Source: Lunularia cruciata (taxonomy: Eukaryota > Streptophyta > Marchantiopsida > Lunulariales > Lunulariaceae). Taken from it: DNA of 64,000 nt. The position numbers and the translations under genes were made by a program. Below, in pieces: positions 32,356-43,639 of the stretch; positions within the stretch are counted from its first letter, which is position 1; each line of letters begins with the position of its first letter. The notes beneath the pieces are model-generated. The model saw nothing but the letters and a program-made list of their open reading frames with translations, was not told the DNA's origin and searched no databases. Location: positions 63,145,965-63,209,964 of the forward strand of contig OX419758.1 in NCBI GenBank assembly GCA_948567375.1, given 5' to 3'.

Positions 32356-35300
32356 TGTGACAACCCGAAAAATATCACTTTTGCATTAAGCAGGTAAATA
32401 AAGTTTATTCTCTTAGAGATACAAGTCAGAAATGATCAAACATGAAGTCAAACAGTAACAAGCAATTCTTCTTGGTTGTGTCTTTAATCTCTCAAGTAGA
32501 AACTACACTAGAAGAGAGTAACAAGCACTGACTTGTAGTCTAGTCACAACAATTTGTCACCCATAATCACAAATCTTTCAATTCTTTCCAAACAATCTCA
32601 ATTGTGATGATTTAATCTCTCCCAAAAATGGCTACTTCACTACAAGACAACTTCACCTTAGAATGGTATTCCACCGTTCTACCAAAGGTACAACTTCCTC
32701 AATCAAAATTGCTTCACATCAACTAGCGCTGCACTCACATATGAAAAATACTACCAACACTACAATTTCTCTCGGATCTATCAAGGCATTTCTCTGATTG
32801 CACTTCACTCAGGATTAAACACACAAAATGAAGACCAGCATTGTGGAATCCAACATGTAACAAACACATTGACTTGTACTTCAAAATTCTCCACACACTC
32901 ACAAATACAAACACATAGGATTGATTCTCAAAATTAAGCTCAAGCGATGAGCATTGAACTCATCACTTTGCTTTATCTATTCTCAAGAAAATGAAAACTG
33001 AACAACATTTTACTATGAGGGTCTCCTTTAAATAAGCAGATCACTTCAACAATTATCTAACTCCCTAAACTGATTCCTAACAACTTTACCAACCTATAGA
33101 TCCAAAATGACAATGCACCTCTTCATATTTGCCTCCTCCAATCTCAAAACTGATCCTAATCTGATCCGATGTCTAACTCAACTTTGGCTTCTAAACACAA
33201 AGTAACTTCCGGCACTTCTCTATCTTTGAGTTTATCTATTGTCACTAAATCTTCTACCAATTCTCCTACCTCTTCATGCTGAATTGTAATTAAAGATATG
33301 GTTACCCTATCTATATCTTTATCTTGCAACCCACTCCTCTCTAATGGCTCAGATAACTGATCCAAAGACACTTGCATTCTTAACTCTCTTACTTTGGACT
33401 TCTTCTCTAACTTCATGGTACTATGAAGTCTCTCTAATTCTAAATGTACTAAGTCCAACTTGAGACACACATTGTGTCTTGCTTCTAATATCTTCTTATC
33501 TACTTGATCTCTCAAGCAAATCAACAACTTGTTCAATTCAATATCTTTTGCTTTCTTATTTTTTATTTCCTGCACTAGAAATTTCAATTTGTGTAGTCTT
33601 GCTTCCTCTAATTGAACTTTGAACATAGTATTGAGCATTGTTTTTACTCTTACGGTGACCTCTTTGATTGCCTCTTGCTTTGGTGTTTGTAACTTCTCTC
33701 TTTGCTAATAGCTCCTCCTGATATATCTTCCAACTCGTCCTTCAACGCTTCCTTCTCCTTCATACTCTGCTTGAGCTATTCTTCCATTCCTTTGACTAAC
33801 CCGTGCAATTGCTCTTCTTCTCTATCTTGCATGGTTAACTCCTATTGCCAAGCCCAATCTTTCTTTGCCACACTTGCCTTCAAACTCTCCAACTCTTGTC
33901 CCATGATAGCAACCATTACCTTCAAATGGATAACTTCCACTCACGTATCGTGCACTTCGGCCCTCAAGGCCCCAGTCTCCACCAACTGCTCCTTCCAATC
34001 TTTGTCTTGCTTTGCCATGGCTTTACCTCTCTTCACAAAGTATTTCATTAAACTCTCAATTTCCTTCCTCCTCAGCTCTACATCAATCCAAAGTTCTATT
34101 AATTCACGCTCTCCCCGACTCAACTTTCTTCTCAACTCTAAATTTTCATCACTCATATGCTGCACTATTGCCAATTCATCTTTCACTCTTGAGTGATCTC
34201 TCTTCAATTCTTCTCTCTTCTTCTATAGTTGCAACAACAATGGACAAACTACATGCAACAAGTAATCTACTCCCTCAAAGACTTGTAAGCTCTCAGATTG
34301 CTTAGGCTCTTATCACTTCTTCTACTAGAACTCTACTCCAAAGTCTTAATCTTCTAACTCTCAAAGGTATGTCATCTGAGCTTTCCTCCTCTTCCACTAC
34401 CGGGCTTACATTACTCGCTTTTGCCCTTGTAGTAGTAACACTCCTTCTCCCTCTTTTACCCCTTTGAACTTTTGACTTTAGCTCAGCCTCCAAAGTTTCT
34501 TCTATTTCCGTGGTGGGCAATTTGTGACACAAGTTTCCTTCTCCTTCCATATGATCAGTTGTCCCATGGAACTCCTACTCTTCCTTGTTAGCATCATCTT
34601 TTCCTTGTTGCTAAACTTCCACCTCTCCTTCACTTCCACTGCTCGACTCTTTGCTTTGTAGTGTCAACTCTGGTTCTTCTTCTTCTCCCAAGTCTTTTGT
34701 TTTGTACTCGGCTTTGCCTTTTGATTCTTCTGCTCCCGACGACTCATCAAGCACTACGACTTCTTGCCTCATGTTCACCTTCCTCACCTTCTTCGGCTTA
34801 ATTGGTGACAAACTCTTCTCCGGGTGACTTTGATTCCTTGTCTTTGGGATGGTCACTAATACTCTCAGATACTGCCCTATGCATGCATAATGTTCATCAC
34901 TACTTTGGATCTATTGGACATACTGTTGTTCCTTATCATCTGCAATCTTTTGTAAGTTTGGATGAAAATGCAACACCATCTTTCTTTGCTCATTCTCCTT
35001 TCATCAAATTTATTCCAAAGTAGAAATGGGCAGCAAATTGCACCAAATAGTGAGGGCCATCTTGATCACTCCAACACCACACCATTTATTGCATTCTTTG
35101 GTGAAAGCACTTTGCCCAATTCATTGGTGTGCCTGCAAACATCTAGTGGAAGAAGACCACCTAATGCTTCATTACATAAGTTGTGTGATTGGGCTTGAAG
35201 AGTGCTAGCATTGCCCCAAAAATGCTTTTCCTGATCGGGTCTTGATAGGTATCCACCTTATACCTGTTCTTTGTGCGTGGCACTGTAAAAGAATTGCAAA

Positions 35301-36151
35301 TTTCATTTGTCTCCTCCACAAACTATCCTTTCTTGAGAAATGTTGCTCCAGTTTCCTCACCAGCCTCTCTTCCCAACACCAACCTCCAATCCAACTCTCT
35401 CCATTGAGCCAGATTGACTCTCTTCCCTTCATTCTCAGGTCCCTCCTCACAATCACTCAAGGCTACTTTTTCCATGAACCCTAGAAAACTCAAATTCTAG
35501 TTCCATGCCAAAAAATTGATCCGAAGTCTACTCAATACTTCACTCCAAGCTATCAAATAACTGGATTTCTCACTATGAGCAAAGGACTCTTCTTCTCACC
35601 CTTCTTTGGTGTTGTGAAATCTCTAACATGTGGAAGCTTAAAGATAATTCTACTGTCTCCTAGTCTTGAGATCTTAACTCCTTCATACCCATCAAACATC
35701 AAATGCTCAATTGGCTTGGCTATAGGCACTCCTTTGGGTCAACTACCCAGTGGCTTAGGATACTTGTGTGATATTTCAAAATCCCCTTGACAAAGTCCCA
35801 ATTTTATAGTTCTTTGTTGATCAACCATTCTTCCATTGTTTGTCATTGAAACACAACCCTTCTGCATGACTTCCTCTTGGTGTTATCCGGGTAAGTAGTT
35901 TGCACCTTGTCCACTATTTCTTTGCCTATACTTTCTTGATTGATCCCTCTGAAAGGAAGTTGTTACACCATCTTTGCACTAGGTTGATCACTCCAAGACA
36001 AAGTTCCCTTACTTTGGGTTTCTTTGGCCAAGTCTGATCCATTCTTCTCCTTCCAATGCCATTTGGGTTCAATATAAATTTGTTTGTACATTTCTACTTC
36101 AAAATAGAATAAAAGATAAAAAATAAAAAACTAAAAAATGTGGATACCACA
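32356..36151 (-). mobile_element. Repeat F copy 3, full length
   Basis: 3,796 bp flanked by GCTTC (32351-32355 and 36152-36156), inserted in a Chromo-1 LTR. The sense strand is minus: it starts TGTGGTATCCACATTTT and ends GGTTGTCACA. The ends form a short imperfect inverted repeat (TGTGGTA-CCC against TGTGACAACCC). I find no long direct repeat between the first and last 800 bp. The sense order is a T-rich 5' end, one long coding region (about 35900-33150), then 0.8 kb non-coding with a TATTTAAAGGAG string. No RT, integrase or transposase is seen. Fossil copy. Confidence 0.78.
33150..35900 (-). pseudogene. Repeat F coiled-coil protein (copy 3)
   Basis: The protein family is unknown to me. In order it has a basic N-terminal part, and a conserved block near 35170-35060, which in the copies at 50548-50841 and 54810-55110 reads FVGEPINWAKCFHQRTRQ and HFYLGLNLLNVAERHKM. 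An acidic Ser/Glu region follows (34856-34611: SSGAEESKGKAEYK, EEEEPELTLQS), then a basic stretch (34550-34300), then a long heptad-rich coiled coil (34207-33940 and 33638-33156). The conserved block loosely recalls the putative plant transposon protein domain, but I cannot confirm this. It could be a structural, Gag-like protein. Fossil. Confidence 0.6.
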
Positions 36152-36482
36152 GCTTCTTGGGTAGCTTCATAGCTATCTTAGCTTACATCCTAAGTAGGTA
36201 GCTTCTAGAAGAAAACTTCTAGAAGCTTCTAACTAGCTTAGCTTGCATGTCAAGTAAGTGGCTTCTAGAAAGAAGTATCTTGAGAAGCTTCTTGGTTAAC
36301 TTGACTTGCACTCCAAGAAAGCGGCTCAAGGGAGCTTCTTGAGAAGCTTCTGAAGAGCCTTGTATGCTCTCTATAAATACCAAAGCCAAAGCTCATGCTA
36401 GGTATTTGGAGTTTCTCACACTCAAGTGTCCCAATGTGATCTTCCATTCTCCTATTTCTCTCCTTGGTCTTGGTCTTTTACA

Positions 36483-37970
36483 AGTAGTGACAAGAAATTG
36501 TACATAAGGCTTTGGCCATGTAATTTGAGAGTCCATTTTTCCATGAAAATTTATATACAAACCAAAGTCTAGTTTAATTAACTTGTATTCACTTAGTATT
36601 TTTCTTTAAATGCCCTTGCACAAGTAGTGGTGCAATCGGACTAGGAGTTCACTTGTTTGAATCTTGAGGAGAAGATTGGCAATTGGATTTTGAAGGTGTA
36701 GAGTGGTTCTATGAAAAATTTGATCAGTCTTAAGTGCCACAAGTAGCATGGAATAAAAAATCAAGGACATTTGACTGCCTAAAGATTCCTTGGTGGCATG
36801 CCTTTTGTGAAGGGTAGTACATGTTATCAAGGTTAAAGGCTATGGGGCAAAGTGAACCATCACCATTACTGTAACTTTGTTTACATTAGTCTTTGAGAGT
36901 GATTTAGTATCCTTTTGGGTTGCTATAGAATGTCATAGTAGGTGCTTCTACCCTTGTATTAGGAGTGGTATCTGCCCAAGAAGTTAAACAACAAAAAATA
37001 AATGAACTGCACCTTATGACACTTTCTCATCACTTTTAGTCATTTTTGACCCATATCCTTGTTGGATCAATGCATTCTTACCAATTATACTATTAATATG
37101 TTGATATTAGGTTGTTATAATGACATACTTGTAGATGTATTTTATGCTTTTCATAGTAATGCAACCCTCAATATTGGTGTGGGCATTGTACTTGAGGAGG
37201 AGGTAGTGGTTTTATGGGACCACAAATAGATTGTCAACATTGTAACTTGCAATTTCTACCAAGTTTCCCATGTCTCAATGACAATAAATAGGATATTCAT
37301 TCATGTTCTCTTTGCTGAAGGGCTCAAAACTCTTAGGAAACTTCTTGGCACAAATGGTGTTGCCTTCTTTATCCTTGTAAATCATGCATTGTGAATTGGA
37401 GTTAAGCATTCCACATGGGTAGTGAATCATATGGCACTTGAAAAACTTGTAGAGCATTCAATTCAAGTGTAGTCTAGATTTATGCTAAAGCACCCTTGTC
37501 AATGAGCTTGGAATTGTTTAGCTTTGAGCTAGGCCTGAGTATGAGTAACATGTGATATTGGGGTAGCCCATGTTTCTTAAATTCAATATTATATATAATG
37601 GTATTAACTTGGCCAAAATAACTTTTGCATTAAAATCATTCATCATAGCATTGAGCTTGGTATTGAAAACTTGAGCCACCAAATCAGACCAAAATGCGAG
37701 TGTTTGTGTTGATCTAAGATTAGATATGATTTTTGTCCAATTTGGGTTGCAAGTAAATATAATGAATAGATCTGGCTTCCCAAAGGATCAGATAATAACC
37801 ATATCATCTAATACTTGGCCTACATTTTCTTGGTACTTCCATTCTAAGAAGCAAAAAGTATGACAATCTTCCCAACATTTTGATTGTTTGCCTTGGCTTG
37901 GTTATGGACATATTTAATGATGTTTTTGGGGGCATTGGCATAGAGATCATCTTGGTGAAAGTGGGAATAT
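36483..37970 (-). mobile_element. Helitron replicase remnant, Rep part
   Basis: Minus strand. From 37970 downward it reads the helicase-free N-terminal half of a Helitron Rep/helicase: HQDDLYANA, KIVILFAS, then the GKPDLFITFTCNPxW-like core (37800-37735) and DLVAQVFNTKLNAMM (37690-37645). The HTNIEG...SIKYIYKYV block lies near 37170-37110. Between them, 37275-37457 reads HMIHYPCGMLNSNSQCMIYK and AKKFPKSFEPF, a very typical Helitron stretch. The helicase half is not present. Gypsy-E copy 2 is inserted at 37970, and the N-terminal part lies beyond it at 45773-46760. Several frame changes and stops make it a pseudogene. Confidence 0.85.
37966..37970 (+). repeat. Left flank of Gypsy-E copy 2 (target duplication)
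   Basis: AATAT precedes the LTR. After the right LTR comes ATATT (45773-45777), so ATAT is shared as a 4-bp duplication. Joined across the insertion, the Helitron frame continues. Confidence 0.6.
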
Positions 37971-38431
37971 TGTCATGCCATTTGCAGTGTCACATCTAGA
38001 TTGCTTGGACACTAGAGTTCTAGTGATAGTAGTTAGAGGCATTTTGGCAGTTTCTCATGAACTACTTTCCGACGGTCAAATTTTAGGTTTAGGGTACTGA
38101 CTTCATGGCGGGGCCCACCATCACTTGCACCATCTCCACCATTGGGTATACCATAAGCAGGACTATTGGGATGAGACCGTTGGAATGAGACCTAGGTCAA
38201 AATCAGGAGCATATCCTGGATATACCCTCGAAGTGCAACTCTAGAGAGCTCACTTCTCTGATGTTGAGCCTTTGAGTTTCTGGCTAGAGTGGACAGAAAG
38301 CCGGCAAGCGTCACCTGAGTCTCTTAGCTAGAGTGAGTGTGGCTTGACTGTAATCAGTGCCCTGTTGTTGGAAAATTGTTGAGGATCAAATCAAGTATTG
38401 ATTTGAATTTGATTAATTTGAGTTGTAAACA
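37971..38431 (+). repeat. Gypsy-E copy 2, 5' LTR
   Basis: It starts TGTCATGCC and matches 45222-45656 through TTGAGTTGTAAACA. The last 115 bp seen in the right LTR (45657-45772) have no match here, so the 5' LTR is shortened or its true end is diverged. No convincing primer-binding site follows. Confidence 0.7.
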
Positions 38432-38519
38432 ATTTGATTACATCAAAGAAGTGAGGCCCAAGTAGTCTAGTTTTGGTATGGGATACTAGACAGAGAGTTG
38501 TAACATAGAGTTTGTGACG

Positions 38520-39510
38520 CTATGTTGTTACAGGCTACTTTGCCTACTTTGGTAGTGGTCTTTGGTTTGGCTGAGCGTATTGAGCTCAACATGGTGGAGG
38601 AGAGAGTGATGACATCTAGATTTGATAGGGGGACCTCATCCACGGTTGTGACTTCTTCTAGAGTGCAATAGAGTGCACCACGACCAGTTGATTTTCAAGG
38701 ACAAGATGGACAGCCTAGACCCTATGGAGCGAGTAGAGGGCCTAGTGGAGTTAGACCCTTACCTTCATTTTTGGGTCAACAGTAGCCAATGAGTGATGGT
38801 GTTGCTTGTTGGACTTGTGGTGGACCTCACCATTGGAGAGAGTGTACTCAAGGCAATGGACCTAATACCTGGGTGCATCACAACCAACATAGAGGCAATG
38901 TGAGCATTGCCATAGATTTGGTCACACTAGTGACTGATGTTTTGACCTACACTTGGAGTTATGGAGTGGTAGGGTTGCTATGGCAGGTAGTAGAGGAGCT
39001 CCAATTCATGGAGGATGAGGTGGTATAGTTGGTGGTAGAGGATCTACACCTAGTAGGTGTGCGGTACTTGCCTTACCTTTTGATACAACAATGGCTACTT
39101 GGATTGAGCAATTGGAGCAAAGAGTGGCTAGTATGGGCATTGCTAAGAGGAGATCAGATTCAAGCGCTGAGGCTTCCACCTCATATGCTGGTGATAGAGA
39201 TGCTTTGGACTTCATGTGTAGAGGAGCATAGGTGGATGCATCTATAACAATGACTAGGAGTGCAGTATGTGCTTCAGAGCCTAGAGGAGCATCAGTGGAG
39301 CTGGACCCATAGAGAGGAGAGGTTGGGAGACAGGTCAGACTTCCCCAGTCTTTCACACTATCTGAGGCATTGTAGATGACATTCATGGTTCTTAGACATC
39401 CCATTGTAGGTGTGGTAGGTGGTGATGGAGTGCATGATGGACTACCCGCAAGTCAACCACCTACTACTACACAGTTGAGTGTAGCATGATGTGGGGGCGG
39501 CTTAGCTGAT
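38520..39510 (+). pseudogene. Gypsy-E Gag remnant
   Basis: The clearest landmark is a zinc knuckle at 38807-38851 reading CWTCGGPHHWRECTQG, C-x2-C-x4-H-x4-C. The stretch before it matches the gag leader of copy 1. After it, 39070-39150 reads IEQLEQRVASMGIAKRR, a short heptad-rich helix also found in copy 1 near 13900. There is little room for a full capsid region ahead of the knuckle, so Gag is probably shortened. Fossil. Confidence 0.65.
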
Positions 39511-39511
39511 T

Positions 39512-40186
39512 ATGCGGTGCCCTTTGTTTTTGGCTAGTGACATGTTTACATTGGGAGTTGACCCAACCCTAGTGTTCCGGTTAGCTGCCACGCTATGTGA
39601 GAGTAGGGATGATGCGGTTTCTACTACTAGAGTAGAGGTGGTTGATAGTGGAGCTGACTTGGTTGAGGAGTATGGGATCCATTCAATAACTAGTGGTTTA
39701 TGGCGAGTAGTAGCGGCTAGACTGGAGGAGTCCCCAGCTAGACCGGCCTTTGAGAGAGCATGGTCCACACTTGGTGTTGTCTTATTGGATAACCAGAGGA
39801 GGATTTTCCATTTGGTGGGACTTTCAGGGAAGGTATATACACCACAGAGAGTCTTGTTAGACTCTGGTGCACAACCTCTTACGTTGGGGAAGGTTGTAGT
39901 TGTCGGTCTGGAGTTACAGAAGACCGATGTGGAGAGGTGTCCATTTCAGATCCAAACATCTCTAGGTGGTGGTTTGATACAGTACATCACACGTGGGGAG
40001 CTTGTTGTCCAGGTTCAGCCTGGTCATCCAACTGATAGCTTGGTGGTGAGAGCTCAAGCTATTGCAACAATAGCTGAGTCATATGATGTGCTAGTTGGAG
40101 GAGTAGTGTTATACCCCATGGGTTTCAACATTGACTATTGGGAGGAGATAGCCTCCTATAGACCAAGTTGGCAATCTGGTGAGTGA
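39512..40186 (+). pseudogene. Gypsy-E protease
   Basis: A 224-residue open stretch. The N-terminal half (FRLAATLCESRDDAV) is family-specific. The aspartic protease core has YTPQRVLLDSGAQPLTLGK with the catalytic D-S-G at 39859-39867, and it continues through GLELQKTDVERCPFQIQTS to SYDVLVGGVVLYPMGFNIDY, which corresponds to the D(I/V)LxG strand before the C-terminal helix. It would cleave Gag-Pol in the particle. It directly precedes the methyltransferase. Fossil. Confidence 0.8.
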
Positions 40187-40439
40187 TGGGTCTGTCACCT
40201 ACCAGTATGCTTCAGTAGTGGTAATCTTGGCTCACTATAGTTCGGCACTTGGCATCATAAGTTTTAGCTTTCAATGGTGCAGTTACTTGGCCTGTTGACT
40301 TGTTGGAGAGGAACACCCATGCAGAGGATACTCCAGTACCAGAGGAGATCACTTAGATTTGGAGTACGAGTGGGATTGTTCCATCCACGAGTGGGGATGT
40401 TCCATTGTGGAGTTTAGAGGAGGCATTACAATAGCATGC

Positions 40440-41560
40440 AAATAAGTTAGTGCAACAGGCTTGGAGTGGAGCCTTTGTACCATTGGTAGATGAGTGTGAG
40501 GATGAGCCTCCAGAGTTGATTAATTTGACACCTCCAGATACCATACTCATTACTTGGCAATATCCAATAGAGGGGATATGTCTATTGGAGTTGTTTGATG
40601 GGATTAGCACCAGACTAGCTACAGTATTACAGGCGGGTATACGAGTATAGAGGTACTTGTATGTAGAGAGAGATGAGACTGCTAGGCGAGTCTCTCTACA
40701 TCATGAAGTACACTTGGCATATCGATATTCGGAGTTATTACCAATGTTAGCAGTCAGAGGTTACTAGAAGGTCCTACCAATAGACATTTCCTTACTAGGA
40801 GCGCATGATCTAGAGAGATATGGACCTATTCACTTGGTGATTTTTGGATGGCCATGTTAGGGACATACACATGCTGACCAAGTTTTGGGTCTTCAGGATC
40901 CTTGTTTTGGTGTGTTTTGGGAGATGTTATGGATACTACGACATCTTCAGGTTCATCAGTCCATTCTTCTAGCTTACTTTTTGAAGAACGTTCCTTTGAT
41001 GGGTGATTCTCGCACCGGAGTGGTGGTGACTACATATCAGGTCCATTCTTTGATGAGACTTGCTATATTGTTAGATGCAACCAGAGTGGGATCATTGGCT
41101 CATCGTCTTCATCTTTGGTGGACAAACCTCCTACCTAAAGAGGTTCTACAACGTGCTTATGACGGGATTCAACAACTTGACCACATCCTTATTGATGATA
41201 TCTTGGATGTTGGGCGTCAGTCTCAAACAGTGGTAGTGGCTGATAGGTCACCTATGACAATGGTGAACCTAGTTGGACAACATATAGTCACATTTCCCAC
41301 AATCATGAGTTTCCCAAGCTCTCATGCTTTTTGAGAGGGAGGACCTAGACTTGTTTTGGACTCAGAAATACAATAGTTGGTGGAGCCCAACATTGATGAG
41401 AGAGAGCAGGCGATGGGTTTTAGCACCGGTATTACCCTTGTTCCAACAGTGTCATAGGCATCCAAGCATTAGGTGTTAGGTCAAGCTATGGACTTGAACT
41501 GTTTGACTTGGATTGTGAGCCTTGGCTTGGCAGAGCAGCGTAGGATGCGCTTGATAGGCA
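40440..41560 (+). pseudogene. Retrotransposon-borne cytosine-5 DNA methyltransferase
   Basis: The motifs of the C5 methyltransferase fold occur in order and in one frame. Motif I is LLELFDGISTRLA (40582-40620), binding S-adenosylmethionine. YLYVERDETARRVSLHHE (motif II region) is near 40654-40707, and a PIDIS segment is near 40780. Motif IV, LVIFGWPC, has the catalytic cysteine codon at 40855-40857, followed by GLQDP and FWEMLWILRHLQ. Motif VI-like KNVP is at 40984-40995. A WWTN stretch of the target-recognition region is near 41116. Motif IX-like INIDERE..AMGFSTG is at about 41389-41433, and motif X LGQAMDL at 41476-41496. It would methylate cytosine in DNA. It is not obviously DNMT1, CMT or DRM. 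Flanked by protease and RT of the same element. Fossil. Confidence 0.82.
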
Positions 41561-42090
41561 TCACCACTCGGACACTTGTGAGCCCTGCGCCCATCGAGAT
41601 GATTTAAGCACATGTTGGGAGTGATGGACTAAGTGGACATGGTATTCTTGGGACACAGCCAGTAGCTACTAGGGAGAGTGGTCTACTTGGAGTCCATCCA
41701 AGTGAGCGTGGGCTACTTGGATTACACCCTTGGGTCCACTTAGGATGCAGCTAGAAGATGTGTGGAGCTTGCAGCCAGGGTGGAGGGAGTTTTTCACACA
41801 TAGGTTGGGACCTCTAGTGGTCAATGGCATGACACTATTGCTCCCAAGGGCCCAATGTAGCAGCCAGCTAGGACGTCTTCCACTCCTACTACAGTTACAA
41901 AGGATACTTGGGAGCCAGATCTTGGACCCAAGCTTACTGGAGAGGAAAGACGGAGGGTTTGGAGGTTCTTGAGGAGCCACATGAGTTGTTTTGCCTTCAA
42001 TATGAAGGATTTGGGTGCTCTGAAGGGACTTGATATACGGATTGAGCTAACTAGCGATACATCAGTTTTCTGATGTCCTTATCAATGTAG
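41561..42090 (+). other. Gypsy-E spacer between methyltransferase and RT
   Basis: Collinear with 24600-25200 of copy 1. One segment reads LGPRAQCSSQLGRLP-like residues but no domain is recognised. It probably represents a linker to RT. Confidence 0.45.
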
Positions 42091-43370
42091 TGAGATGGAG
42101 AGGACATTGATCCAGAACCGGAGTAGTGACCTTTTTGAGGCTGGTTTGGTGGAGATTTCACATGGAGAGTATGCATCAGCAACAGTGATGCTAGCCAAGA
42201 AGGATATGCATGGCAACTATATAGATAGGCAGATGTGTGGAGATTATTGTCTTACCAACCAACAGACCATGGCTGATTGGTATGCCATGCCTACACCAGA
42301 GGAGATTTTTGATGCGATTGGGCATGCAAAGGTCTTCAATACTTTGGATCTTTGAGCGGGATATCATCAATTGCCGATCAGGGAGGAGGATAAGTCCAAG
42401 ACAACATTTTGGGCTATTGATCCTCACGGCAAGGATGTATTATATTAATGGAGGTTCTTACCATTTGGGTTAAAGAATGCTCCTATTGAGTTCCAAAGGG
42501 TCACGGGTAGGATCCTAGCTAGATTGGATTTTTCTCGGTATATACTAATGACATTTTGGTCAATAGCACTACTATGGAGGAGCATGAGAGATAGTTGTTG
42601 GAGGTATTTGAGAGGTTGAGATCTCATGGACTCAAATTACATCTTGGGAAGTGTAGGTTCTTCCACAAGCAAGTTGAGTATTTGGGTCACACTATCTACC
42701 CTGGAGGACTTGATGTTCAATAGACCAAGGTGGAGGCTATTGCATGTATTCCTTGGCCTACGGATGTGAGCAAAGTGCGAGCAAAATTGGCAAACTTCTA
42801 TCACCATTATGTTAGAGGATTTAGTGCCATTGCCAAGGCCTTGACAAAGCTGACCAAGCTTACACAAGAGTGGTGTTGGGGAGATGAGCAGGAGAGAGCT
42901 TTTGTAGAGCTCAAGGAGAGGTTGACATCTGCTCCTATTTTGAGGAGACCAATTAGAGGAGACCGATTAGAGGATGACCATTTCAAGTTCATACTGATTG
43001 GAGTATGTTGGGGCTTGGAGTGGTGCTCACCCAACATGATGATGAGGGGAAAGAGTTTGTGGTGGCCTATGCTAGTCACTCCAACAATTTAGTAGAGGCA
43101 AAGTATAATTCATATGAGTGAGAGTGCTTGGTAGTAGTTTGGGCAGCAGCACATTTATGATGTTACCTATTTAGTAACCCCTTCACTCTCATCATTGATC
43201 ATCAGCCACTAAAGTGGTTGATGGAGTCCAACAAGCTTTCAAGGAAGCTTGCACGATGGGCTCTGATTTTACAGGAGTATGATTTCATGGTTGTTCACAG
43301 ACCTGAAGTGGTGAATTGTGATGCAGATGGGTTGAGTAGAAACCCATGTCCTAGCCAGTAGGATCAGACC
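42091..43370 (+). pseudogene. Gypsy-E reverse transcriptase and RNase H
   Basis: RT starts with LVEISHGEYASATVMLAKKD (42145-42204), then CGDYCLTNQQT, WYAMPTPEEIFDAIGHAKVF, and the LPFGLKNAPIEFQRV block near 42455-42500. The connection has KVEAIACIPWPTDVS and the FYHHYVRGFSAIAKALTKLT segment (42730-42850). RNase H (about 42930-43370) shows FVELKERLTSAPILRRP, a YASHSNN block, IIDHQPLKWLM and the final DADGLSRNP. Ty3/gypsy Pol, fossil with many breaks. Confidence 0.82.
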
Positions 43371-43639
43371 GGAGCACATTGGCATGGTGAGATAGATGAG
43401 GAGATGGTGCCAGGTTGGCATGCATCTACCTTTCTATGTATATTTTTAGAGGCTTTGGTGGTATCTCTCTCAGTGCATAGTTGAGGAGTTATTGAGGACA
43501 TATATCCAAAGAGTGAAGATATTGGTACTGTTCATCGAGACATTCATGATGATGTCTTAGTGATGGACTATCTTTGCATTGGTGTTGTTGGTGGCACAAT
43601 TAGGGCCAAGGAGAGAGATCATGTTCTTCAGCAAGCCAG

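Larger units (their letters stand above)
31307..36482 (+). mobile_element. Chromo-1 copy 3: integrase end, chromodomain and 3' LTR split by repeat F
   Basis: Plus-strand integrase from HHGMPC (31318) through AYHPQIDGKAEGANHSLQ and the SH3-like tail, and a chromodomain at about 32050-32210. The 3' LTR is split into 32256-32355 and 36157-36482 by a full-length repeat F with a perfect 5-bp duplication. The 5' part of the element is absent, and repeat F copy 4 abuts it. Fossil. Confidence 0.85.

Noticed and set aside
33702-34305. Plus-strand Ser/Leu-rich open frames in repeat F
   Set aside because: They are shadows of the minus-strand coiled-coil gene. Opposite strands of Glu/Lys/Leu-rich coding DNA stay open by composition.
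40450-41560. Host DNA methyltransferase gene caught between two elements
   Set aside because: It lies directly between protease and RT of one element, in the same orientation, and the second Gypsy-E copy has the same order. No host-type introns or flanks are seen.
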